Shown in pieces: positions 52,600-60,848 of a stretch of 64,000 bases of DNA; within the stretch, counting starts at the first letter, position 1, and each line of letters starts with the position of its first letter. The stretch comes from JAWWPG01 sp963820035 (GTDB lineage: Bacteria > Actinomycetota > Actinomycetes > Propionibacteriales > Nocardioidaceae). Location of the stretch: contig CAWFYK010000009.1 of assembly GCA_963820035.1 (NCBI GenBank), forward strand, positions 1 to 64,000, in the 5' to 3' direction. The position numbers were made by a program, and so were the translations under genes. The notes under the pieces were generated by a model. It was given only the letters and a program-made list of their open reading frames with translations, did no database searches and had not been told where the DNA came from.

Positions 52600-53625
52600 T
52601 CAGCCGGTGGCGGTGCTCCGCTCGGCCCGGTAGGCCGAACTCATCTCCCGCAACCGGCCATGGGCACCGGCGTAGGCGTCGTGACGGGGCAGGTGGGCCT
52701 TCCTGATCTTCGCGACCACCGTGTAGTTGGGGTCGCAGACGTTGGCAATCGGGCTCTCGCTGGCCTGCGTGACGAGCTGGTAGCCGTCGATGGGATCCAG
52801 TCCGCACTCCGCGGCGATCCAGCCGACCAGGTCGTGCTGGGCGATTCGGAACGCGTCCTCGAGCGGTCTCGCCGAGCCTGCGCTCATCAAGTAGTCGTCG
52901 CTCTCCAGGCGGGGCCACGGAGTAGGCACGCCCTTGATGAGGTCAACGATGACGACCGTGTCCATGGCTGCCTCGACGGCGACGCCACACGTCTCCCCCT
53001 CGCCCTGTCGGCCGTGTCCATCGCCGAGGGCGAACATGGCACCCTCGACGTTGACCCCGAGGAAGCAGGTTACACCTGCCCGCATCTCCGGGGTGTCCAT
53101 GTTTCCGCCATGGGCATCCGGGACGAGCGACGACCGGGCCTCCAGGTTGGCAGGGGCGACGCCGACGGTTCCGTGCATCGGGTCGAGCGGCAGCACGACC
53201 TCTACCTCGTCGAACCTGGCCCGGAAGGTCACCGTCCGCGAGATGCGGTCCACGTCGTACATCCAGACCAGCTCGGGCAGCGGCTCCTGGAGGCTCGCGG
53301 TCACATGCGTGGACGTGAGTGCGCCGAACAACGGGATCGTCGTCGACGCCGCCCAGTCGCGGGACGGCTCGATGGAGACGAAGTGGACAGCGAGCGTGTC
53401 ACCCGGCTCCGCACCCTCGACGTAGAACGGCCCGGTCAGCGGATTCACGAAGGGGAACTCGACGACCCGTGACACCAGATCGTCGATGCCGCGCACCTTG
53501 CCGGCAAAGGCGTCCTCTGTCCACAGCTCGAGGACGGCTCCGGGGCGTACCCGTCGTACCGGCGGCACGCCACCGAACGTCCAGGACAGTTCCGCCACGT
53601 CAGGTCGGTAGTTGACGATGTCCAC
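52600..53625 (-). CDS. Acetamidase/formamidase family protein
   Basis: 341 residues from GTG 53625, chosen because GAGGAG is 8 bases upstream; GTG 53634 would overlap the permease stop. The family signatures are present: FYVEGAEPGDTLAVHFVSIE, VLPLDPMHGTVGVAPANLEA, PDAHGGNMDTPEMRAGVTCF and FALGDGHGRQGEGETCGVAV, with the metal-site His and Asp residues. The enzyme releases ammonia from short-chain amides. It directly follows an amino-acid-permease-type gene, so uptake and hydrolysis of a nitrogen source are the likely joint job. Confidence 0.93.
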   Translation of the reverse strand: MDIVNYRPDVAELSWTFGGVPPVRRVRPGAVLELWTEDAFAGKVRGIDDLVSRVVEFPFVNPLTGPFYVEGAEPGDTLAVHFVSIEPSRDWAASTTIPLFGALTSTHVTASLQEPLPELVWMYDVDRISRTVTFRARFDEVEVVLPLDPMHGTVGVAPANLEARSSLVPDAHGGNMDTPEMRAGVTCFLGVNVEGAMFALGDGHGRQGEGETCGVAVEAAMDTVVIVDLIKGVPTPWPRLESDDYLMSAGSARPLEDAFRIAQHDLVGWIAAECGLDPIDGYQLVTQASESPIANVCDPNYTVVAKIRKAHLPRHDAYAGAHGRLREMSSAYRAERSTATG

Positions 53626-53630
53626 GCCGC

Positions 53631-55088
53631 TCACTCCTCTACGAACACACGCTTGGTCTCGGTGACCCGCTCGGGCCGGTTGCGGACGAGGAAGACGAGA
53701 TAGACCACGCCGATGGCCATCCACACGCCGGCGGCCGGCCCGGCGTAGGACAACGGCTTCGGAAGCGTCGCGATGAAGCTGAACGCCGGGATCCCCGCAC
53801 CTGCGAAGAAAGCTGGGATGAAGGCGAGCACGCCCAACACGGGCAGCAACCCATGGAGCAGCCAGTTGAACTCGTCGCGCCGGAAACGCCAGAAGTACAT
53901 GATGCAGGCGATGTTGAGCAGGATGTACATCGGCACGAAGATATCGACCAGGATCGTGGCGGTCAGCGCGAATGCCGTGTAGGGGTCGTACTGGAACCCG
54001 AGCCACATGCTCACGCCGACGCTCACGACGAGTTGGGTCACGAGTGCCACCATCGGTGACCCGCGGGTCAGCGCGCCGTACGCCGTCGGGAGCAGCCGGA
54101 TCCGGCCCATCGAGAACATCGTGCGGGTCGAGGAGTTGTTGGCGGCGTTCTGGTTGGCGACCACCGAGTTGACCAGCGCGATGAAGACGAGCACGAACCC
54201 GGCGGTCCCCCACGCCTGGCGGCCGAGCAGGTTCTGCCACGGGTTGCTGTCTCCGGCGCCGACGAAGCCGGTCATCTTCGCGGGGCCGAAGGTGATGCTG
54301 CTCGCATAGGTGTTGAGGACGTAGAAAAGCCCGATCCCGAAGCAGGACAGCATGATCGCCCGATGGACCGTACGACGCGGCTCGAAGGCCTCCTCCGCGA
54401 TCGGCGCCGCCTCCTCGAACCCGATGAAGGCGAGGATGGTGTAGACGGAGCCCGCGATGATGCCCGACAAGCCCGGGTAGTCGGGGTTGTTGGCGTAGTG
54501 GGTGCCGAAGACCTGAAGTGTGTTGTCACTGCCTGCCTGGACGATGAGCGTCAGCGACAGGGCCACGAAGACGAGGACCTCGAAGGCCCCGAGCAGGAGA
54601 CCGATGCCCGTAGACGCCTTGATTCCCCGATATCCCAGCGAGAACACGAGGAATGAGACGAGCAGCGTCCAGATCCACCACAGGTCGGTCGACCAGCCGA
54701 ACTCCGAGTTGAACGTGTTGCCGACGATGAATCCCATCTGCAACGCGAGGAAGGGACCGCCGACGATGATCCCGAGCAGGAAGCCCCACGCGACGAGGAA
54801 CCCCACGGCAGGGTGGATCCCGTTGCTCACATAGGTGTAGAAGGATCCGGCGGACGGCAGGTGCCGCGACAGCTGCCCGATCGAGTTTGCCGCGAACAAG
54901 GAGGCGACGAGCGCGACCAGCACCGATAGCGGGGCACCGCCACCGCTGAACGCGATGCCCGCCGGGATCGACAGGGCAGTCGCGATGGCCGGCGCCATGA
55001 ACGTGATGGACTGGAAGAGCACACCGCCGAACCCGACGGCCCCCGCGCGTAGACCCAAGGTGCCGGTTTCGCCCGCTGCTTCAGCCAT
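53631..55088 (-). CDS. APC-family amino acid/amide permease
   Basis: 485 residues with about twelve hydrophobic segments. The N-terminus (FGGVLFQSITFMAPAIATAL) carries the APC consensus around TM1, followed by APLSVLVALVASLFAANSIG and SFYTYVSNGIHPAVGFLVAW. IIAGSVYTILAFIGFEEAAP and IAEEAFEPRRTVHRAIMLSC match the conserved TM6-loop signature. It lies at the head of a two-gene operon with the acetamidase, which it feeds with substrate. The exact solute (amide or amine) is inferred from that neighbour. Confidence 0.92.
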   Translation of the reverse strand: MAEAAGETGTLGLRAGAVGFGGVLFQSITFMAPAIATALSIPAGIAFSGGGAPLSVLVALVASLFAANSIGQLSRHLPSAGSFYTYVSNGIHPAVGFLVAWGFLLGIIVGGPFLALQMGFIVGNTFNSEFGWSTDLWWIWTLLVSFLVFSLGYRGIKASTGIGLLLGAFEVLVFVALSLTLIVQAGSDNTLQVFGTHYANNPDYPGLSGIIAGSVYTILAFIGFEEAAPIAEEAFEPRRTVHRAIMLSCFGIGLFYVLNTYASSITFGPAKMTGFVGAGDSNPWQNLLGRQAWGTAGFVLVFIALVNSVVANQNAANNSSTRTMFSMGRIRLLPTAYGALTRGSPMVALVTQLVVSVGVSMWLGFQYDPYTAFALTATILVDIFVPMYILLNIACIMYFWRFRRDEFNWLLHGLLPVLGVLAFIPAFFAGAGIPAFSFIATLPKPLSYAGPAAGVWMAIGVVYLVFLVRNRPERVTETKRVFVEE

Positions 55089-55214
55089 GAAGACTCCGTC
55101 CGGGGTGCCGTGACGCTCTTCGCCGGCACGACTCTAACGCCGCCGAAGCGATACGTCGACGGGTCGCCGACCACCGATCTCGTCACCGACACTTCAGGCC
55201 GGCCGGAGCGCCGA

Positions 55215-55700
55215 TCAGCAGACGGCGCGGTAGGGCTGGCCATCCCGGACATAGCGGCTCCACTCCGTCGGCGTCAGGTCGTACCCGGCGATCCGATACG
55301 CCGTCGTCGCCCAGTCATCGGCTCTGCCCGGCATCGTGAACCACCGGACCTGACTCTGCTTTGCGTCGGGTGACAGGTCGGCGATCTCGCCTGCCGGCGT
55401 GAACCAGGCCCACCACGGGCCGGGGTTTCCCGATGTGACCGGGGAGCCGATCGGCTGCAGAGTTCCGCCGCCCCACAGGTTCATGGTCGCGCTATTGCCG
55501 CCGCTGACGATCATCGCCCCGTCAGGGGAGTAGCTCGGGGTCTGAATGGTGCCTGAGTCCGTGTGCACGATCGCTCTGGGTCGTCGACGACACTCATGGA
55601 ACGGTGCGGCGCTTCGAACCAGGCATCGGGCAGGTCGCGTCGCTTCAGGTCCTTCCTGGCCGCTGAGCCAAGTCCGCCCTGCTTGATGCAGACCGTGAAA
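55215..55700 (-). pseudogene. C-terminal fragment of a WD40/nSTAND-type signalling protein
   Basis: The last codons read as the final WD40 blade (IQTPSYSPDGAMIVSGGNSA, TMNLWGGGTLQPIGSPVTSG) and the typical closing helix ATTAYRIAGYDLTPTEWSRY with VRDGQPYRAVC at 55215-55217 stop. This ending is characteristic of long actinobacterial nSTAND1-WD40 proteins. Upstream of about 55600 the frame fails and nothing of the ATPase or the other blades remains, so only the tail survives. Confidence 0.6.
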
Positions 55701-55915
55701 AGATTGCAACTAATGCGCATCTCGGGACGGTCGGGGTATCCTCCTGAGGTTGAGGCGCCGCGGCATGCTCGTGGGTCTCAGCGAAGTGGGGTTCGAGAAC
55801 ACGGGCGTCACGAGCCGGACAGGTCGTCGGGAGGACCCTCAGGGTAGGTGCACCTGAGGAAGGGGATACCAGTCCAGCCAGCGGAGTTACTACGAGCGCA
55901 CGCCCAGGGGGCATC

Positions 55916-57235
55916 TTGAAACACGACCGCAGGTCTCGACGACTTGTCTTCACCGTGGTGGCCGCGGCATCGGCGATCACACTTTCGGCGACCGCAGCCA
56001 CCGCATCAGCGCCACCCGTCGACCTTGGGCTGGTCTCCGAGACGCAAGCTACGACGACCCCCAATGTCGTGAGCGGCGGCTTCCCGGCCGACAACCACAC
56101 CCAGGTCTGGGGCTATGTGCCGATGAACGGGGTGATGTATGCATGCGGCGACTTCGCCCAGGTGAAGTCGCCGGACGGCCAGACGACCTACGACCGGGCG
56201 AACCTGTTCGCGTTCGACCCCAACTCGGGCGCCGTGAGCGACTTCGCCCCGGCAACGAACGGCCCGGTCGAGACCTGCGTCGCATCTCCGGACGGCACGG
56301 CCCTCTACATCGGCGGAGACTTCACGACAGTCAACGGCCAGCCGGCCAGCCACATTGCCGAGATCGACGCCGCCACCGGCCAGCTGGTGCCGTCGTTCCA
56401 GGCAAGCGCCAACAACATCGTCACTGAGCTGGCCGTCACCCATGACCGGCTGATGGTGGGCGGGTCGTTCTCCACGATCGACGGTCAGGCTCAGCGCGCG
56501 CTCGCGACGGTGACCCTCGACAGCGGCGCCTTCGATCCCTACATGAACCTGCAGATCGACGGCCAGGCCGAGGGCGCGACGAGTGGTCCCACCCGGGTCT
56601 ACCGGTTCGCGGTCAACCCGGCTCAGAACCAGGTCGTCGCCATCGGCAACTTCACGTCAGTCAACGGGGTCAAGCATCAGAACGCGTTCCGGTTCTCCAT
56701 GCGCAACCGGGTGAAGCTGCTCAACTGGGACAACCCACGCTTCTACCGGCTGTGCGGACCGACCCTCAACATGCCCGTCTGGTCGCGCGACGTGCAGTTC
56801 TCCCCTGACGGCACCTACTTCGTGATCGACGGCACCGGGGGCGCCGACTCGACCAAGGATCACCAGACGCTCTGCGACACGGCCACCCGATGGGAGTCAG
56901 CCGCGCGTGGCACCAATGTGCAGCCGACGTGGCGAAACCACACGTGCATCGACACGTTGCATTCGGTCGCCGTCACCTCGGCCGCCGTCTACGTCCAGGG
57001 TCATCAGAAGTGCGTGATGGGTCCGGGGGGCGTCCAGGTCCCCCGCTACGGCATCGCGGCACTCGATCCCCTGACCGGCATGGCTCTGTCCTGGCGATCG
57101 GACCAGTCACGACAAGTCGGCGGCAAGTATCTGATGGTCACCGACCCCCAGGCCGACCCGGGCTTCCCGGCCGGGCTGTGGTCCGGCTGCGACTGCCACA
57201 CCGAAGGCAGCGTCATCTTCAGGCCCGAGCCCTGA
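55916..57235 (+). CDS. Secreted beta-propeller-like protein
   Basis: 439 residues from TTG 55916, with AGGGGG just upstream. A signal peptide (KHDRRSRRLVFTVVAAASAI ... ATASA) leads to blades with recurring 'YIGGDF.TVNG' (LYIGGDFTTVNGQPASHIAE), 'MVGGSFSTIDGQAQRA' and 'VAIGNFTSVNGVKHQ' motifs, the delta-60/DUF5122-like pattern. A Cys-rich later part (LCGPTLNMPVWSRDVQFSPD, HTCIDTLHSVAVTSAAVYVQ, GHQKCVMGPGG) suggests disulfides. Extracellular; ligand unknown. Confidence 0.8.
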   Translation: MKHDRRSRRLVFTVVAAASAITLSATAATASAPPVDLGLVSETQATTTPNVVSGGFPADNHTQVWGYVPMNGVMYACGDFAQVKSPDGQTTYDRANLFAFDPNSGAVSDFAPATNGPVETCVASPDGTALYIGGDFTTVNGQPASHIAEIDAATGQLVPSFQASANNIVTELAVTHDRLMVGGSFSTIDGQAQRALATVTLDSGAFDPYMNLQIDGQAEGATSGPTRVYRFAVNPAQNQVVAIGNFTSVNGVKHQNAFRFSMRNRVKLLNWDNPRFYRLCGPTLNMPVWSRDVQFSPDGTYFVIDGTGGADSTKDHQTLCDTATRWESAARGTNVQPTWRNHTCIDTLHSVAVTSAAVYVQGHQKCVMGPGGVQVPRYGIAALDPLTGMALSWRSDQSRQVGGKYLMVTDPQADPGFPAGLWSGCDCHTEGSVIFRPEP

Positions 57236-57377
57236 TCAGTGAACACAGTCGGTCATGACAGTCCGAGGGCCCGACGGCGCCTGATGTTTAGTCCCGCCCG
57301 TGCGGGTACAGGTGAGGGTACGACGGTCACGCAGCAACGCACCTGCTTCGTCGTACCGTTGTGAGACGGGAGGCGCC

Positions 57378-58088
57378 GTGGAGCCACTACCCGAGACTCG
57401 CGAGGTGCTCCAGCGGCTCGCGACGATCAGCCAGGTCGACCTGACGGCCGCCATGCGGGCCGAGATCGAGCAGGTGCTGCAGAGCGTCCCAGGCTGCGTC
57501 GGGCTCAGCGTGACGCTTCGGGAGCACGAGCTGACCTTCACCTGGCTGGCGACCGACGACCGGGTGCGGCTGCTCGATGCAGCTCAGTTCATCGCCGGTG
57601 GACCGTGCGAGACCGCGGCGCACACCGGCCGGGCACTGGCTGTGGCTGACCTGATGGACGAGGAGCAGTGGAGACTGCTCGCGCTGGCGGGCGCCGCGAT
57701 CGGCGTGGGTAGTTCCCTCTCGATGCCGATCCTGGGAGCCGACGGCCCGATCGGCAGCGTGAACTTCTACGGCCGCGACCGGGACTCCTTCGCCGGGCGC
57801 GAGCGCACCGTTGCGGAGATCTTCGGCGCCGACGTCGAGTCCGCGATCATGAACGCCGACCTCTCGATGAGGAGCAGGCCGCGCGCCGAACGAGCGGTGG
57901 AGTCGCTCACAGCGATGGACCGCCTCGATGTCGCCAGCGGCATCCTTGCCGAACAGCGCGGCCTCTCGATCGCCCAGGCCCTAGAACGGCTGACCGACGC
58001 AGCGGACCGGGCCGGCGTACCGCTCGAGGCGCTGGCCGACCTGGTGATCGACGTCAAGAACGAGGTCAACCGGCGCACATGGGGTTGA
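57378..58088 (+). CDS. GAF-ANTAR RNA-binding antiterminator-type regulator
   Basis: 236 residues from GTG 57378 after GGGAGG. A GAF domain runs from VDLTAAMRAEIEQVLQSVPG through GGPCETAAHTGRALAVADLM and IGSVNFYGRDRDSFAGRERT. The C-terminal ANTAR three-helix domain is AVESLTAMDRLDVASGILAE, QRGLSIAQALERLTDAADRA, LADLVIDVKNEV. ANTAR proteins bind dual-hexaloop RNA and prevent termination. A strong hairpin lies 20 bases after the stop. A second GAF-ANTAR gene faces it from the right, with a small gene between. Confidence 0.9.
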   Translation: MEPLPETREVLQRLATISQVDLTAAMRAEIEQVLQSVPGCVGLSVTLREHELTFTWLATDDRVRLLDAAQFIAGGPCETAAHTGRALAVADLMDEEQWRLLALAGAAIGVGSSLSMPILGADGPIGSVNFYGRDRDSFAGRERTVAEIFGADVESAIMNADLSMRSRPRAERAVESLTAMDRLDVASGILAEQRGLSIAQALERLTDAADRAGVPLEALADLVIDVKNEVNRRTWG

Positions 58089-58107
58089 CACCGACCGCCG
58101 GATGGCC

Positions 58108-58138
58108 ACCCGTCCGGTTAAAGTCCAACCGGACGGGT
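58108..58138 (+). terminator. Perfect 12-bp stem hairpin
   Basis: ACCCGTCCGGTT (58108-58119) pairs perfectly with AACCGGACGGGT (58127-58138) around a 7-base loop. It lies 20 bases after the GAF-ANTAR stop and 68 bases before the next start, and is followed by AAGGGGG. Best read as a terminator. Confidence 0.75.
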
Positions 58139-58205
58139 AAGGGGGTGTCAGCCACCCGTATCACTCCCTGACGCATGGCGTCGACGTACCCGAGAGGCCG
58201 CCAGG

Positions 58206-58457
58206 ATGACCGAACCCAGGGCGAGGACGACGCCGAGCGAGATTGCCCGCTGGCTCTCGGAGCATCGTGCGGACCCACGCCGCGTCGACACCACCGACAT
58301 GCTCACCTACGTTCACGAATGGGAAGACGCCCACGCCGACCTGATCGAGTCCGCCCAGTCCCGCGCCACCCATGCGGAGGAGATCGAGCGGGCCTGGCGC
58401 GAGGCTTTCGAGGCCTCGCGGCTCACGGCCGCGGTGGAGATCACTGCTGACCCTTGA
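58206..58457 (+). CDS. 83-residue helical protein of unknown function
   Basis: From ATG 58206 (GAGAGG upstream): TPSEIARWLSEHRADPRRVD, TTDMLTYVHEWEDAHADLIE and SAQSRATHAEEIERAWREAF are three charged helices with no motif I know. It overlaps the convergent GAF-ANTAR gene by 17 bases. Sitting between two ANTAR regulators, it may belong to the same response. Confidence 0.7.
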   Translation: MTEPRARTTPSEIARWLSEHRADPRRVDTTDMLTYVHEWEDAHADLIESAQSRATHAEEIERAWREAFEASRLTAAVEITADP

Positions 58458-59148
58458 TCGAGGCAGCATCCTCGTTGGCCCTCTCGACGATCTCCCGGGC
58501 CACCTTACGAAGCTTGGTGTTTCCGGTTTGCGACGCCCTGATGAGGAAGCTGAACGCGCGGTTGTCGTCGAGGCCATAGCTGGACATCACTATTCCGACC
58601 GCCTTGCCGATGATCGTGCGACTTTCGATGGCCGTGGTCAGGGTGCGGACCTTGTGGGCCAGACCGTGCGCGACGGAGGCGCTCGTGGCGAACAGTGCGG
58701 CAGTCTCACGAGAGACCTCGTCGAAGGAGTCGTCGCCCATCGAGTAGAGGTTCAACGCGCCCCAGGTCCGCCCGTCGTTTCGGAGGGCGAACGCCCATTG
58801 TGAGACGACACCCAGCTCCGACACCCTCGGGCCGTAGCTCGGCCAGCGGTCATCGGTCGCGACCTGGCGAGCATCGACGTCTTCCCCGGTCTTCGCCGCC
58901 ATCACACACGGCCCCTGGCCGTACTGATACTGCAGCGCGTCGGAGCGCTGGACGACCAGGTCGGTGGGCGCCACCGTCTCAAGGGTTCCGTCGACGCACA
59001 GGACGGAGATGCTGGCGTGGTCGACCCCGGTGATCACCTGCTGGGCGGCCTTGGTGATCCCCCACAGCGTCTGGTCCAGGTCCTCCGGCTCCGCCAAGGA
59101 GTCGGCGACGTCGCGCATCACCCGGACGAGATCGAACGACGATGACAC
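58441..59148 (-). CDS. GAF-ANTAR regulator, second copy
   Basis: 235 residues. The GAF domain has LWGITKAAQQVITGVDHASI, YQYGQGPCVMAAKTGEDVDA and VVSQWAFALRNDGRTWGALN. The ANTAR domain is TTAIESRTIIGKAVGIVMSS, YGLDDNRAFSFLIRASQTGN, KLRKVAREIVERANED. It is only distantly similar to the copy at 57378, so not a recent duplication. Its 3' end overlaps the 83-residue gene on the other strand. Confidence 0.9.
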   Translation of the reverse strand: MSSSFDLVRVMRDVADSLAEPEDLDQTLWGITKAAQQVITGVDHASISVLCVDGTLETVAPTDLVVQRSDALQYQYGQGPCVMAAKTGEDVDARQVATDDRWPSYGPRVSELGVVSQWAFALRNDGRTWGALNLYSMGDDSFDEVSRETAALFATSASVAHGLAHKVRTLTTAIESRTIIGKAVGIVMSSYGLDDNRAFSFLIRASQTGNTKLRKVAREIVERANEDAASIKGQQ

Positions 59149-59288
59149 CCGCTAGCTCCTTCGGCTTGGGTAGCCAAGGTCCCACGAAGCTACACGGCGA
59201 TTCTCCCATGGGTCCGCGGCCGTCGACCGGGAAATCGCCAGGTCAACCCTTAGACGCTCGCGTTTCAGCCATCGGGCCAATCAGCAGG

Positions 59289-60125
59289 CTAGCTGCGGAA
59301 GCGGCGTACGCCGAGGTCGACCAGCTTGTCAGGGATGAGCGGGACCAGGGTCGTCACGGCCCTGGCGGTGAGTCCGACGGGGTAGCGCGTCGCCGGCCAG
59401 CGTGAGGTCAGCGCCTTCTCGATGACCTTGGCGACGTCATCGGGAGATGAGCCGTGGCTGTCACCGCTTGCCAGGTTCTCGCGAAAGACGGCGAGCCGGT
59501 CGCGGTAGCGGTCGAGCGCGGGATTCGGGTCGGCCAGCATGTCGTCGATCCGGGCGATGGACTTGCCCCAGATCCCCGTCGCCATCACTCCGGGCTCGAT
59601 CACGGAGACGGCGATGCCCTCGGGATGGAGCTCCTGCCGCCATACGTCGGCGACGCCCTCGATGGCGAACTTCGACGCGTGGTAAGGCCCGGCGAACGTG
59701 AACGCCACTTTGCCACCCAAGGAACCGACGAAAACGACGCGACCCCGCGCCGCACGGATCTCCGGGAGAAACGCCTGCGTCACCCGGACGTGCCCGATCA
59801 GGTTCACCTCGAGCTGGTCCTGCAGATCTCTGATCGGCAGCGTCTCCAACGGCCCGGGATATCCCTGGCCGGCGTTGTTGACGAGGCCCCAGAGGTGGTC
59901 GTCACCCACGACATCGGCGACGTGCTGCGCGGCGCGGGTGACTGAGTCATCGTCGGTCACGTCGAGCTGGATCGGCTGCAGGGTCGGGCTGGCCTTGGCC
60001 GCCAGCGCCTCGCCGTCGCTCTTCTTGCGGATGCCCGCAAAGACGCGCATGCCGAGACCGTCGAGGCGGAGCGCGGTGGCGGCTCCGATGCCGCTGGACG
60101 CGCCGGTGATCACGATGTTTCTCAT
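59289..60125 (-). CDS. Short-chain dehydrogenase/reductase
   Basis: 278 residues from ATG 60125 (upstream in-frame codons lack a ribosome binding site). The NAD(P) motif NIVITGASSGIGAATALRLD is followed by LWGLVNNAGQGYPGPLETL, and the catalytic set is GSLGGKVAFTFAGPYHASKF with Ser, Tyr and Lys in place. VSVIEPGVMATGIWGKSIAR matches the post-catalytic loop. A classical SDR oxidoreductase; substrate unknown. Confidence 0.93.
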   Translation of the reverse strand: MRNIVITGASSGIGAATALRLDGLGMRVFAGIRKKSDGEALAAKASPTLQPIQLDVTDDDSVTRAAQHVADVVGDDHLWGLVNNAGQGYPGPLETLPIRDLQDQLEVNLIGHVRVTQAFLPEIRAARGRVVFVGSLGGKVAFTFAGPYHASKFAIEGVADVWRQELHPEGIAVSVIEPGVMATGIWGKSIARIDDMLADPNPALDRYRDRLAVFRENLASGDSHGSSPDDVAKVIEKALTSRWPATRYPVGLTARAVTTLVPLIPDKLVDLGVRRFRS

Positions 60126-60261
60126 AGGCAACTCATACCCCATCGACCCAACTGCCACGCCTCGACGAGGGTAGGGCGGGCGATCGGTTCGGGGCGGAGA
60201 CGCGGCCGTGGTGTCTGCTTGCGCCGCGAAACCGGGTCGCTGGCGTCGCCGAGCAAGTGAG

Positions 60262-60513
60262 ATGCTGCCCAGCCTGTCGATGACGGCGAGTGACGACGAG
60301 ACGCTGGCGCTTGAACCACTCCAGTGGCTGCTGGCAACCGCACGACCGGAGGGTGACGGGCTCGGGTGGGCCGGCGTACCCAGCAGCCTCGAGGTGGACC
60401 CGACGCTCTACAGCGACGGCGCTGGCGTCGTGCTCGCCTTGCTGGAGGCCCACGCCCACTTCGGCGACGACCGGTGGGCCGATGCTGCCTCGCGCTCGAA
60501 CGGAAGCACCTGA
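60262..60513 (+). pseudogene. Truncated LanC-like (lanthionine synthetase C-type) N-terminal stub
   Basis: The frame reads ETLALEPLQWLLATARPEGD, GLGWAGVPSSLEVDPTLYSD and GAGVVLALLEAHAHFGDDRW, the first helices of a LanC-like alpha-toroid with its 'LYSGxAGxxLxLLE' motif. After ADAASRSNGST it stops at TGA 60511-60513, inside the first unit of 22-bp array C. The remaining roughly 300 residues, including the zinc site, are absent. The array appears to have replaced or disrupted the gene. Confidence 0.6.
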
Positions 60514-60604
60514 CGGCTCGAGCGGGAGAACGTGACGGCTCGGCGGGAAGAACCTGACGGCTCGAGCGGAAGAACCTGACGGCTCGAGCGGAAGAACCTG
60601 ACGG
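60495..60604. repeat. 22-bp tandem repeat array C (five copies)
   Basis: Units at 60495, 60517, 60539, 60561 and 60583 follow CTCGAGCGGAAGAACCTGAC (plus GG); the last two are identical, the first three carry one to three changes. A degenerate sixth begins at 60605. The period is 22 bases as in arrays A and B, and the unit starts CTCG as in B. No spacers. Confidence 0.95.
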
Positions 60605-60848
60605 CTCGACGAGAGGTTTCACCCGGGTGAGGCGCCCACTCGGGTGAGCACACGACCCGTGACATCGAGCGATGCTGGGACTGTCGACGACGACCCTGTG
60701 CGACCTGCGCCCACCCGGCTCCCAGGTACGCCGCGGAGCGCCGACATCAATCGCCTCCACATCAAGAACGGAAGTACGTCATGTCCCATGGTCACACCCC
60801 TCGAGCCAGCCTCGTGATGCGAGCGCTCCGACCCGCGGCGGTCGGCCG

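Noticed and set aside
55744..55915. Riboswitch upstream of the secreted propeller at 55916
   Set aside because: The leader is long and GC-rich but I could not match it to any known riboswitch core.
57280..57310. Small CCCGC/GCGGG hairpin before the first GAF-ANTAR gene as an ANTAR target
   Set aside because: Only one short stem is visible; a dual hexaloop arrangement could not be shown.
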